Assembly (NCBI RefSeq): GCF_007341385.1
Contig: NZ_VJYD01000001.1
Location: 186,001-250,000 of the forward strand
Source of the DNA: Flavobacterium daemonense
Lineage (GTDB): Bacteria > Bacteroidota > Bacteroidia > Flavobacteriales > Flavobacteriaceae
DNA: 64,000 nucleotides
Reading direction: 5' to 3'
Both the position numbers and the translations under genes were made by a program. The notes under the pieces were generated by a model. It was given only the letters and a program-made list of their open reading frames with translations, was not told where the DNA came from and searched no databases. How positions within the stretch are numbered: position 1 is the stretch's first letter; each line of letters opens with the position of its first letter. Of the stretch, positions 17,236 through 26,328 are shown piece by piece.

Positions 17236-18861
17236 ATGACACGATTACTCTCTTTTTTCTTCGTTTTTTCATCTTTTCTTCTTCATTCGCAAACATCAAC
17301 AAAAGAAATGATTGATCGTTTAAATACGATTGACAACCATGAACAGAAAGTTGAATTATGTCTTAAAATTGCTGAAAAACTACAACATTCAGATTGGGAA
17401 AGAGCGATAAAATATGTTGAATCGGCAGAGACAGAAGCAAAGAAAACTGAAAATCCAGATCTTGCTTTGGCCAAAGTCTATGTCGCCACAGCCGATTTAT
17501 ACAATTCAAAAGATGTTATAGATGTTACGCTTCAATATTATCTAAAAGCGTATGAAATTTATAAAAGCAATAAGAATATTCCAGAAGCTTCTAAAGTTGA
17601 AAATAATTTGGCCATTATTTATGCAAAAAGCAATAACGAAGAAAAAGCGTTGCAATATTTTTTACATGTTTATCACTACCAAAAGTCTAAAAATGAACCT
17701 GACAAGCTTGTAAAAATATTAAACAACATTGGTACAACGTATTTGGGCAAAAGCTTGGACTCGTCGTTGTATTATTATCACAAAGCCGATGCAATTGCTT
17801 CATCATTAAAGGATAATTCACTTAAAACTTATGTTTACACCAATTTAGCACGTGCATATGGTATCAAAAAAGACAATAAAAAGGCCGATTTTTATTTTGA
17901 AAAAGCACTTTCGTTTGTAAATTCTCCAATTGATAATTCATTAAAAACCTTTGTTTATGAATCGTTGTCGGATTACAGCTTAGGGCAAAACAAATTCGAT
18001 CAAGCAATTGCAAATGCCAAGCAAGCTTTAGAATTATCAAAAGAAAACGAATTTGGTTTTTCGGCGCTTCGGTTAAATAAAATTTTATATCATGCGTATT
18101 TGAGTAAAGAAGATTATAAAAATGCGGTTCATTATTTTCAGAAATACAACGAAATCAGCGACAGCATCAATATTGAACAGAAAGCTGTAAATCTTGAACG
18201 AATTCGTCTGGAACAAGATTATAAAGTGCGAACGCAGATTCAGGAACTTGTTGAAGAGAAAACAAGATTTAAATATTATGTTATTGGCTTGATATTGGTT
18301 ATCGGTATTTTGACTTTGATTATTTTATTGATCCGTTATCGAAATAAAAACATCAAGAATCAGCTTGAAAAAGAAAAATTAAAGGCCAAAGAGCAAGAAT
18401 TGAAGCAAAGCCTAGAATCCAAAAATATGGTTTTGATCGGAAAGGCAATGTCTGAAATTCATCGAACCGATAACATCAACGAAATCTTGACCGATCTTAA
18501 AAAGATAAAACTCAAAACGGCCAACAAAGAAATGCAGCAGGCAATTGATATTGTTTTGAAGCGATTGGAAAAAGATTTAAATACCGATATCTGGAAAGAA
18601 TTTGAATTGAGTTTTGAACAGGTTCATAAATCGTTCTTTGATAAACTTACTGTTGATTATCCTTCACTAACTCCAAAAGACCGCAGATTATGTGCTCTTT
18701 TGTATCTTGATTTAACTACAAAAGAGATTTCTCAAATTACTGGACAATCGTTTAAATCAATCGAAAATGCACGAACAAGGCTTCGTAAAAAGTTCGATTT
18801 AACGAACGAAAAAGTAAATCTTTCTACTTATTTGAACACTTTCAAAGGTGATTCAATGTAA
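17236..18861 (+). CDS. TPR-repeat, membrane-anchored regulator with LuxR/sigma-4-like HTH
   Basis: 541 residues. A signal peptide (to LLHSQ, residue 18) precedes five to six tetratricopeptide-like units (for example VENNLAIIYAKSNNEEKALQYFLHVY and VHYFQKYNEISDS). One transmembrane helix lies at about 348-368 (YYVIGLILVIGILTLIILLI). A charged coiled coil follows (LEKEKLKAKEQELKQSLE). The C-terminal domain has the helix-turn-helix LTTKEISQITGQSFKSIENARTRLRKKF, close to LuxR/GerE types. This topology places the TPRs in the periplasm and the DNA-binding domain inside, a one-protein sensor-regulator common in Flavobacteriia. Targets are unknown; the protease gene just downstream is a possibility. 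Confidence 0.85.
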   Translation: MTRLLSFFFVFSSFLLHSQTSTKEMIDRLNTIDNHEQKVELCLKIAEKLQHSDWERAIKYVESAETEAKKTENPDLALAKVYVATADLYNSKDVIDVTLQYYLKAYEIYKSNKNIPEASKVENNLAIIYAKSNNEEKALQYFLHVYHYQKSKNEPDKLVKILNNIGTTYLGKSLDSSLYYYHKADAIASSLKDNSLKTYVYTNLARAYGIKKDNKKADFYFEKALSFVNSPIDNSLKTFVYESLSDYSLGQNKFDQAIANAKQALELSKENEFGFSALRLNKILYHAYLSKEDYKNAVHYFQKYNEISDSINIEQKAVNLERIRLEQDYKVRTQIQELVEEKTRFKYYVIGLILVIGILTLIILLIRYRNKNIKNQLEKEKLKAKEQELKQSLESKNMVLIGKAMSEIHRTDNINEILTDLKKIKLKTANKEMQQAIDIVLKRLEKDLNTDIWKEFELSFEQVHKSFFDKLTVDYPSLTPKDRRLCALLYLDLTTKEISQITGQSFKSIENARTRLRKKFDLTNEKVNLSTYLNTFKGDSM

Positions 18862-18894
18862 AATTATTATTAAGCTAATGTTTTGATTTAGTTA

Positions 18895-19020
18895 ATGTTG
18901 TATTTAAAAGAGTGTTTTTTTGGCAGCACTTTTTTACCGCCGAGTGTTTTTGCAATAGTCCTTTTTTTTATTGGCGCCTGCTTCGCCTTCTATATTTACC
19001 AAAAAAATATCAGAAGTTAA
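18895..19020 (+). CDS. micro-ORF, 41-residue single-pass membrane peptide
   Basis: ATG 18895 to TAA 19018-19020. The product starts MLYLKECFFGS and has a strong transmembrane segment (FAIVLFFIGACFAFYIY) followed by a basic tail QKNIRS, so the C-terminus should be cytoplasmic. It lies in a 394-bp gap where no longer gene is convincing, 33 bp after the TPR regulator on the same strand and 6 bp before a second micro-ORF. An ORF in another frame (18912-19145) overlaps it but has poor composition. Support is limited to topology and context. Confidence 0.45.
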   Translation: MLYLKECFFGSTFLPPSVFAIVLFFIGACFAFYIYQKNIRS

Positions 19021-19026
19021 TTTTAA

Positions 19027-19164
19027 ATGAATGCGAAGAAAAAGAATGTACCTCTCAAAAGTTTAGAAGAACTTTTAGAGGAAACTCAAACAAAAAAAAG
19101 CGCGCTCTTAAAAATTCTACAAAAAATTACGAAACCAGATTCTAAAGATCAACCGCCCAATTGA
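19027..19164 (+). CDS. micro-ORF, 45-residue charged helical peptide
   Basis: ATG 19027 to TGA 19162-19164. The sequence MNAKKKNVPLKSLEELLEE, then TKKSALLKILQKI, has an amphipathic heptad-like pattern of Leu and charged residues and ends KPDSKDQPPN. Codon use is typical of neighbouring genes (AAA, GAA, TTA). It begins 6 bp after the membrane micro-ORF, so the two would be translationally linked. It may be a coiled-coil partner of the membrane peptide. Not known to me as a family. Confidence 0.45.
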   Translation: MNAKKKNVPLKSLEELLEETQTKKSALLKILQKITKPDSKDQPPN

Positions 19165-19255
19165 TTTAGAAGAAGCTTTTTTATGCTTTTGTACGAAGAA
19201 CTAAAGTGCACTCTTATTAACAATGCAACCTTAATACTAATTTAAATTTTTAAAA

Positions 19256-22200
19256 ATGAACCAAACCTACTTTAAGTCCAGGTATTTGTTTCTTTTGCTG
19301 AGTTTCTTAGTCTGTTCCTTCGGAATGGCTCAGTCTCCGCTGAAAAAAACAAATCAGGCTAATGTTCAAACGGCAATTCAAATGCCAGGCACAATTGCCA
19401 CAAAGGATCAAGTTTCTAAAAAAACGACTGATCCAAATGCTATTCCGGAAACGGATGCCGACAATCCCTTTCTTCAAAAAGAACAGGATATAAATGGCAC
19501 AAAACTTTCGCAGGAAGAAAGCGCGGCAGTGACCAGACAAGCGCAGGAAAGTCAAAAACTTTTTGGGCAAAACGCAAGTTCTTCAACAAATAAAAGAATT
19601 GTTCAGGACAGTACAAAGGTTAAAACGTTTGCAAAAACAGGAAATTTAACCTCAAAAAATGTCTTTGAAGTTAAAAAAGAAGCTTTTGGATTGGCTAGTT
19701 CAGACAAAATGCAATTAAAATCTTTTTCAGATAAGCATGGCCGAACTTTGGCTACTTATCAGCAATTGCACAATTCTATTCCGGTTGAAGGATCAATTTA
19801 CAAGGTTAGAGAAAACAAAACTAAGATTGATGCTTTTGGTGAAATCAGAAAAAAATTACCAGAAAGCGGCAGCTACAAAATGAATGCTTCGCAAGGTCTT
19901 GAAAGTGCTCTTAGAACTGTAAATGCTAAAGAATATGTTTGGCAAAGCAAAAAAATGAGTGCTTTGGTAAACAAAAATATTAGCAAAAAACCTGAAGGCG
20001 AATTGGTTTATGTTGGACCAGATTTTTCTTCTCAATTGAAAGAATATCATTTAGCTTGGAAATATGATATTTACGCTACAAATCCGCAATCGAGCCAAAC
20101 TATTTATGTTGATGCAAATACTGGTAAAACAATTTTAAAAATTGATTTAAGCAGAGATCTTCGTTCGGCTGCTGATGCTGACGGAAGACCAGCTATTGGT
20201 AAAGGAAAAGCAAGATTTGCTGGAGATGTAACTTTTGGAACCACTCAATATGCAGATGGTTATAGATTGGAAAGCTTGGTAGGAAAATACAAAGTGCCAA
20301 TGTATACTTTAAATATGAATCATGCCGAGCATGCATCTGACGATGTGCTTACAGAATATATCGATGAAGATAACAACTGGAATGATTTGTATAATAAAGA
20401 CCATGATGAAGCTGCAATTGATATTCATTGGGGAATGCAAACAACCTTGAACTATTATGAAGAAAAATTTGATCGTAATAGTGTTGATGACAAAGGAATG
20501 ACCATTTTTGCACTGGCACACTTAGGAACTAATGTTGAAAATGCTTCTTGGACAGGAGGATGGGCGCAATTTGGAGATGGTATTGACCAGCCTTTTGTAA
20601 GTTTGGGAATTACTGGACACGAAATGACGCATGCTATAACACAGTTTTCTGCTGGATTGATTTATCAGGGAGAATCTGGAGCAATGAATGAATCTTTCAG
20701 TGATATTTTTGGAATTTCTATTGAGCTTTATGCTGGAAAAGATTCAAAAAGTGACATTTGGATGTTAGGTGACGAATTATACAAACACGGAAGTTTAAGA
20801 AGTATGGCCGACCCAAAAGCGGCTGGCCAGCCTGATACTTACGGAGGAGAATATTGGGCAGATCCAGCAGCTAGTTCTGACAATGGTGGTGTGCACCAAA
20901 ACAGCGGAATTACCAATTACTGGTATTATCTTTTAGTTGAAGGCGGAAAAGGGGTAAATGACCTTAATAATAGTTATGATATTAAAGGTATTGGTTTAGA
21001 AAAAGCGGAGAAAATCGCTTATGTAACGCTTACAGAGTATTTATCGCCTTCTTCAAATTTTAGAGATATGCGTAACGCCTCTTTAATGGCAACAGAAGAT
21101 TTATACGGTCTTGGATCTGAAGAATACAAACAAGTTACAAATGCTTGGTATGCAATTGGTGTTGGTGCCCCTTATTCAGATAAACAGTTGTCAATTGTTT
21201 CGGTACAAAATCCGTCTTTGCCATGTGGGCAATTGAAAGGTGACGAACCTTTTTATATAACTTTTGAAAATACAGGATCTACTCCAATTAAAGCATATGA
21301 AGTTTTAAATTACAAATTGAGAGCAATGGCAAGTGCTTTAGGCCGACTTATTGTTTTCTATTCTAATGATGGTAAAATTTATTTCCCTAAAGATTTAGCT
21401 CCTGGCGAAAAAGTGACTTTAGAGCTTAGAGACAAAATACCATATCAGACAGGAGGACCTACAAATTACATAGAAGTAAAATTAGATCTTAATCCAATTA
21501 CTGATTTTGGTCAAAAAGATGGTTATACTTTTACTTCACAAATCGTTGTTCCTGTAGCTCAAAAAGATTTTGATATTAAAGTAACAAATCTTGAAATTCC
21601 AGATTATAATGGAGGAGTACAGCCTGCAAACCATACTTTAGCAATTTCGCTTTATAATTTAGGTTGTCAGGATATTCCAGCAGGAACTAAATTAAAAATT
21701 GGATATGCTGATACAACACTAGGAAGCGTTACAGTTTGGAAAGATATTATTTTAGAAACTGCTTTTAAAGGAAAATCAGAAATCAAAATTCCTTTTGACG
21801 GAACCATCGATTTATCTGGGCTAGGTTTGCATACCTACGAAGCTTATGTAACATACGACAAAGATCCTGTTACAACAAACAACAGTATTTTGAACGCTGC
21901 TTACAGTGGTGTTATAACGCAATTTCCATATGTTCAAGGTTTTGAAAGAACGCCGGGAGGATGGAATACAAAATCGTTAAACACAACAAATCAAAAGTTT
22001 ATATTTCAAAATTATCCTGCAGCATTTAGAACTGTTAAATCGCAATATATGTGGGGAATGGTAGATTTTAAATCAAATGATAGACCGGCTCTTAATTCAG
22101 ATTTTGTATTAGAATCGCCAATCTTTGACTTTACAAATGTTGTTTCTCCTTATGCTGAATTCGATTTATATTATTTATTCCACAAAGGATATGACGGACT

Positions 22201-25200
22201 TATAGTTGAATATTCTGAGGATAAAGGTAAAAACTGGAAAAAAGTTGAAGACGTAAATTATCCTGAAACAGTACATGCTAGTGATTTGTTTGACGGAGGT
22301 TGGTTTACAGGAGTAAATACGGTTCTTAAAAAAGATCCTTATCAAATACGCTTAAATGCTCTTGCAGGAAAAAAAGTAGCACTTCGTTTTCATGTTAAAA
22401 CAGATGATTATAATGATGGTTTCTTAGGAGGATTTTTAGACAACATTCTTGTGGGTGATGCTCCTTATGATTTAGAAATACTTGCTGCAAAATTAGATGC
22501 TGGCAAATGTACAATTGACAACACTAATACTACGGTGACTGCTAAAATTACCAATAATTTTGCAACAACAAGCCAAGTAGTAAATGTTACTACTAAAGTT
22601 TTAGATGCGGCAAAAAATGTGGTTTTTTCTCAAGTAGAGAAAAGAACTTTGGCTTTTGCTAAATTCAAAGACACCATTTCAATCAGTGTTCCAAATATCA
22701 ATTTAAAAACTGCAGGAGAGCATACTGTAACAGTTTCAGTTTTCCCAGAAGATATGTTGCAAGATGTTAAGCTGGCCAATAATTCTTATGTATTTACATA
22801 CGACAATTGGAACAATGAAGATATGAAAGTAGCTGTACTTCCATACAAAATGGATTTTGAAGATGCGTCTAAATACAAAGGCTGGAGAACTTCAGAAAAT
22901 AGAGGTTCAGCAGGCTGGAAACAAGGACTGAATACGGATTTAGGTTCACCTGGTTGGCCAATCCTTACAGATCATACCAAATTTATGGCGAGTAATGATG
23001 ATAAATGTAACTGTGACGAAGCAAACGATATGCTAGTTTCGCCAGTATTTGATTTGACAAATTATAAAGAAGCACATTTATCATTTGAAGGTCTTGGTGA
23101 TAGTCAACATCTTTCTGACGGCTATGTAAAAGTAAGTACAGATGGAGGTGAGACGTGGAAAGAAGTATTCCACATGCCATATTATGGATCTTGGTGGGAA
23201 TATGGTGTAGATTTAACAGAATATGCCGGAAAATCGTGTGTAATGATAGCATTCGTACACAATGATAATGGATTATTTGCGAACGGTTTCGCAGTAGATA
23301 ATATCGAAATTAAAGGAGCTAAATCGAATTTGAGACCTTCTAATTTAGTTGTTCCAGAAACGGTTTATGAGGATGTACCTTCGCACGAGTTTAATGTAAA
23401 CTTTAGAAATTCAGCTTACACGGCATTAGATAAATTTACAATTGAATATCAGATTTCTCAAAACGGAACTGCAGTTGGAAGTCCTATTTTAATTGAAAAA
23501 ACAGGAGAAATATTAGTAGGACAAACTATTACATATAAAATCGATAATTTACCACAGTTGGCTGTAGGTAAATATGATATTGCGGTAAAAGCCTATACCG
23601 CTACTGAACCAAAAGATCAGGCTCAGGTTATAAAAGGATCTTTTGAAGTTATTGCAAAAGCACCAGATTTTAGTGTAGAAACTTTCTCAACTATTCCAAG
23701 TGGTTCATTATTTGGTCAAAAAGGTTTTGTTTCTAGTTTAAGTGATGATAATTATCCTTGGAGAGTTGTAGCTACTGCGGACAACGTTAACTTGACACTT
23801 CCTAAAAAAGACCATACAGGTGGAACTAATCCGAATATGCTTTATAGCCAGTTAGAGAATTTATCTTACTATAGCGAGTTAGTTTCTCCAATGTATAAAT
23901 TGGGAGATAATGCAAGTGCTCTTGAATTTTACTACGCTATGCAAAGTAATGTTAATGACATTTTCCTTGTAGATATTAAAACTGTTGGAGGTGCTTGGAC
24001 AGAATTATGGAGAGCAAACAAAGAAGGTTCTTTTGTTGATACGGAGTGGAAGAAAGTCGATTTGAATATTATGAAATACAAAGGTAAATCAGTAATGTTC
24101 CGTTTCAGACACTCTAAAGCAGCAGGATACTCTTATATGGTTATGGATGATTTAAAAATCTATAATGAAGCCGTTACAGATATCTCTATGCAAATTTTGT
24201 CACCAAAAGATGTTTGCGGAAGCGAAGAATACAAAGTAAGATTGACTAATGAAGGTCAAATTGCTATTAAAGAAAATTCTATTCAGGTAAATGTAGAGTA
24301 TCAAAATACTTCAGAGAAAATCTCAGAAGCGGTTGCTGCAGGAATTCCTGTAGGCGAAAGTATCGAATATACTTTTAAAACAACACCTAAATTAGTTGAT
24401 GGAGATTCTCACGTATTTAATTTTAGTGCAATTGTAGAAAATGACATCATTACTCAAAATAATACAATCGAAGATTACACGTATCAAGGAGTATCTGGAG
24501 ATTTCAAATTATTTGACAATACATCAATTCACGGTTATGCAGGCAAAAGCGTTTATCTTAATGCTCAATCTAATTTGTTAAGCAAAGAAGTTGATGCAGA
24601 CTCATTTATCTGGAATACTGGTGAAACTACAAATGCTATCGTAGTAACGAAACCTGGAGATTATATTGTAACAGCGGTTTTGAAAAATGGCTGTTCAATT
24701 ACAGGGAAAGTAAAAGTAACATTTGATACTTTCAATTCTGAATTAGTAAGTGGTAATGTTTGTGGACCAGAAGTAGTTTTGAATCCAGGAAATTATGCTA
24801 CATACGAATGGTTTGACGGATCGACAAATCCGACTTTCACAGCAACAGAAAGTGGTGAATATTATGTAACCGTTTATAACGAAGACGGATTGGGTAAAAT
24901 TTTCAATACAAGTATTACAGTTCTTGAAAACAATAAACCATCGATTGGAGTTTTAGATGACAAGAAAATTGTAGCTTCAGATGATGCGACAGCATATCAA
25001 TGGTATTTGAACGGTAAACCGATTCCAAATGCGACAGAAAAAGCAGTTGCAACAATCTGGGAAGGTACGTATAGCCTAAGAGCAACAAATAGCAACGGAT
25101 GTGATAGCATGTCTGATGAATACGAGTCAAAAGGTTTGATTATTGGAAAATTGACAAATGCTTTCAGAGTTTTCCCGAATCCAGCAGTTGACAATGTAAA

Positions 25201-25393
25201 TATTTTCTTGGCAGATAAAGTAGAAGGCCAAACTGAACTTAAGATCTACTCAATGAACGGAAATGCAATTTGGAGCAAAACATACAGCAGTTTACCTTCA
25301 AATATAAGTGTAAGCGAATTAACAACAGGAGTTTACATTTTAGATTGTACGGTTCAAGGTAAAAAGTATTCAGCTAAGATTATCAAGAACTAA
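19256..25393 (+). CDS. giant secreted M4 (thermolysin-family) metalloprotease with T9SS C-terminal signal
   Basis: 2045 residues. Signal peptide to about residue 25, then an FTP/PepSY-like propeptide (to about 300). The M4 catalytic domain has the zinc site HEMTH (455-459), Glu479 in MNESFSD as the third ligand, and the downstream DNGGVHQNSGITN region with the catalytic His. C-terminal to about 650 come alternating CARDB-like segments and three jelly-roll domains of the MAM/cleaved-adhesin type (starting near 900, 1195 and 1480), then Ig/PKD-like modules (SFIWNTGETTNAIVV, ATYEWFDGS, AYQWYLNG). The last 75 residues (VFPNPAVDNVNIF ... GVYILDCTVQGKKYSAKIIKN) are a type A type IX secretion signal. 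It is therefore exported and probably anchored on the cell surface. Confidence 0.93.
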   Translation: MNQTYFKSRYLFLLLSFLVCSFGMAQSPLKKTNQANVQTAIQMPGTIATKDQVSKKTTDPNAIPETDADNPFLQKEQDINGTKLSQEESAAVTRQAQESQKLFGQNASSSTNKRIVQDSTKVKTFAKTGNLTSKNVFEVKKEAFGLASSDKMQLKSFSDKHGRTLATYQQLHNSIPVEGSIYKVRENKTKIDAFGEIRKKLPESGSYKMNASQGLESALRTVNAKEYVWQSKKMSALVNKNISKKPEGELVYVGPDFSSQLKEYHLAWKYDIYATNPQSSQTIYVDANTGKTILKIDLSRDLRSAADADGRPAIGKGKARFAGDVTFGTTQYADGYRLESLVGKYKVPMYTLNMNHAEHASDDVLTEYIDEDNNWNDLYNKDHDEAAIDIHWGMQTTLNYYEEKFDRNSVDDKGMTIFALAHLGTNVENASWTGGWAQFGDGIDQPFVSLGITGHEMTHAITQFSAGLIYQGESGAMNESFSDIFGISIELYAGKDSKSDIWMLGDELYKHGSLRSMADPKAAGQPDTYGGEYWADPAASSDNGGVHQNSGITNYWYYLLVEGGKGVNDLNNSYDIKGIGLEKAEKIAYVTLTEYLSPSSNFRDMRNASLMATEDLYGLGSEEYKQVTNAWYAIGVGAPYSDKQLSIVSVQNPSLPCGQLKGDEPFYITFENTGSTPIKAYEVLNYKLRAMASALGRLIVFYSNDGKIYFPKDLAPGEKVTLELRDKIPYQTGGPTNYIEVKLDLNPITDFGQKDGYTFTSQIVVPVAQKDFDIKVTNLEIPDYNGGVQPANHTLAISLYNLGCQDIPAGTKLKIGYADTTLGSVTVWKDIILETAFKGKSEIKIPFDGTIDLSGLGLHTYEAYVTYDKDPVTTNNSILNAAYSGVITQFPYVQGFERTPGGWNTKSLNTTNQKFIFQNYPAAFRTVKSQYMWGMVDFKSNDRPALNSDFVLESPIFDFTNVVSPYAEFDLYYLFHKGYDGLIVEYSEDKGKNWKKVEDVNYPETVHASDLFDGGWFTGVNTVLKKDPYQIRLNALAGKKVALRFHVKTDDYNDGFLGGFLDNILVGDAPYDLEILAAKLDAGKCTIDNTNTTVTAKITNNFATTSQVVNVTTKVLDAAKNVVFSQVEKRTLAFAKFKDTISISVPNINLKTAGEHTVTVSVFPEDMLQDVKLANNSYVFTYDNWNNEDMKVAVLPYKMDFEDASKYKGWRTSENRGSAGWKQGLNTDLGSPGWPILTDHTKFMASNDDKCNCDEANDMLVSPVFDLTNYKEAHLSFEGLGDSQHLSDGYVKVSTDGGETWKEVFHMPYYGSWWEYGVDLTEYAGKSCVMIAFVHNDNGLFANGFAVDNIEIKGAKSNLRPSNLVVPETVYEDVPSHEFNVNFRNSAYTALDKFTIEYQISQNGTAVGSPILIEKTGEILVGQTITYKIDNLPQLAVGKYDIAVKAYTATEPKDQAQVIKGSFEVIAKAPDFSVETFSTIPSGSLFGQKGFVSSLSDDNYPWRVVATADNVNLTLPKKDHTGGTNPNMLYSQLENLSYYSELVSPMYKLGDNASALEFYYAMQSNVNDIFLVDIKTVGGAWTELWRANKEGSFVDTEWKKVDLNIMKYKGKSVMFRFRHSKAAGYSYMVMDDLKIYNEAVTDISMQILSPKDVCGSEEYKVRLTNEGQIAIKENSIQVNVEYQNTSEKISEAVAAGIPVGESIEYTFKTTPKLVDGDSHVFNFSAIVENDIITQNNTIEDYTYQGVSGDFKLFDNTSIHGYAGKSVYLNAQSNLLSKEVDADSFIWNTGETTNAIVVTKPGDYIVTAVLKNGCSITGKVKVTFDTFNSELVSGNVCGPEVVLNPGNYATYEWFDGSTNPTFTATESGEYYVTVYNEDGLGKIFNTSITVLENNKPSIGVLDDKKIVASDDATAYQWYLNGKPIPNATEKAVATIWEGTYSLRATNSNGCDSMSDEYESKGLIIGKLTNAFRVFPNPAVDNVNIFLADKVEGQTELKIYSMNGNAIWSKTYSSLPSNISVSELTTGVYILDCTVQGKKYSAKIIKN

Positions 25394-25459
25394 TAGAAAT
25401 TAGAGATAGAATTGGTGGCTTTTATTTTGAGAGTCACCATTCTTAAAACAATAAAAATT

Positions 25460-26107
25460 ATGAAAAAATCCATGCTCGTTTTATGTACACTTTTTATGTG
25501 TGCAGCAGTTACAGCCCAAACCGAAAAGGTAAAGCTGGGAGTAAAAGCAGGTTTAAATATTTCCAATCTTACTTTTGATGAAAACGCAGTGAATTCATCA
25601 AGCAGAACTGGCTTTGCAGCTGGTTTGATGGCCGAAATTCCTTTAGCGAAAAACTTTGCAATCCAGCCGGAGTTATTATACAGTCAGCAAGGAATGAAGT
25701 TTTCGTATTCAGATCCAGATGTTACAAATTCAGATTACAAAAGCACAGTTAAACTAAACTATTTAAACATTCCTGTAATGTTGAAATATTATGTCGCAAA
25801 AGGATTCAGTCTTCAGGCAGGACCTCAAATTGGGATACTTTTAAAAGCCAATAATGAATATCAGGATAATTTTTTAGGTTACGAAAACCGCGAAACGCTT
25901 AACTTATCTGATTATTCGACTGGTATTGATACCGCAGTAAATTTCGGATTAGGTTATCAATTTCAGAATAAATTTTATGCAGATGCCAGATATACGATTT
26001 CGTATTCAAACGTTTTTAAAGACGCAATTTCAAGCGGCAATTATGTTATAAACAGCGATATGAAGAATAGAGTTTTTCAAGTAACATTAGGTTATTTTTT
26101 TAATTAG
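25460..26107 (+). CDS. PorT-family outer-membrane beta-barrel protein
   Basis: 215 residues from ATG 25460, where a proper signal peptide begins (MKKSMLVLCTLFMCAAVTAQ); the in-frame start at 25412 would place 16 extra residues before it. The mature part shows the PorT/OMP_b-brl_2 pattern: VKLGVKAGLNISNLTF, FAAGLMAEIPLAKNFAIQPELLYSQQGMKF, YLNIPVMLKYYVAKGFSLQAGPQIGILL, and a terminal strand ending in FQVTLGYFFN with the usual final Phe/Asn. These small eight-stranded barrels sit in the outer membrane. It starts 67 bp after the M4 protease and ends at a terminator, so it may be co-transcribed with the protease. Confidence 0.85.
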   Translation: MKKSMLVLCTLFMCAAVTAQTEKVKLGVKAGLNISNLTFDENAVNSSSRTGFAAGLMAEIPLAKNFAIQPELLYSQQGMKFSYSDPDVTNSDYKSTVKLNYLNIPVMLKYYVAKGFSLQAGPQIGILLKANNEYQDNFLGYENRETLNLSDYSTGIDTAVNFGLGYQFQNKFYADARYTISYSNVFKDAISSGNYVINSDMKNRVFQVTLGYFFN

Positions 26108-26131
26108 AGTTAGTATATTTCATATCTTTCT

Positions 26132-26159
26132 AAAACCACTCTTAACGGAGTGGTTTTTT
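26132..26159 (+). terminator. rho-independent terminator
   Basis: AAAACCACTC (26132-26141), 6-nt loop, GAGTGGTTTT (26148-26157), continuing in T. It closes the PorT-like gene. Confidence 0.88.
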
Positions 26160-26243
26160 ATTATTTGGCAAGTCAATAAAAGATTTTACGAGCTTTCAAA
26201 AATGAAGTTCGGTTTACTATAAAGCCAAATGATACAAAAATTT

Positions 26244-26265
26244 GTTTCAAATTATAATTTGCAAC
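26244..26265. promoter_or_regulatory. palindromic operator candidate, second copy of the 4680 box
   Basis: GTTTCAA-N8-TTGCAAC, with one mismatch between arms and the core CAAATTATAATTTG perfectly palindromic. It is identical to the site at 4680-4701 at 18 of 22 positions and lies 63 bp before the start of a sulfatase gene. A weak -7 box (CATGTTTG, 26290-26297) follows 24 bp later. Confidence 0.5.
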
Positions 26266-26328
26266 ATCTTTTAAAAAATAAAGTAAACTCATGTTTGTAA
26301 ATTAGTGCTCACCGCTAAATTTATACAT

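Noticed and set aside
18912..19145. 77-codon ORF across the micro-ORF region
   Set aside because: Its composition (runs of Phe, Cys, then Lys/Arg/Asn) is poor; the two micro-ORFs in other frames fit codon use and topology better.
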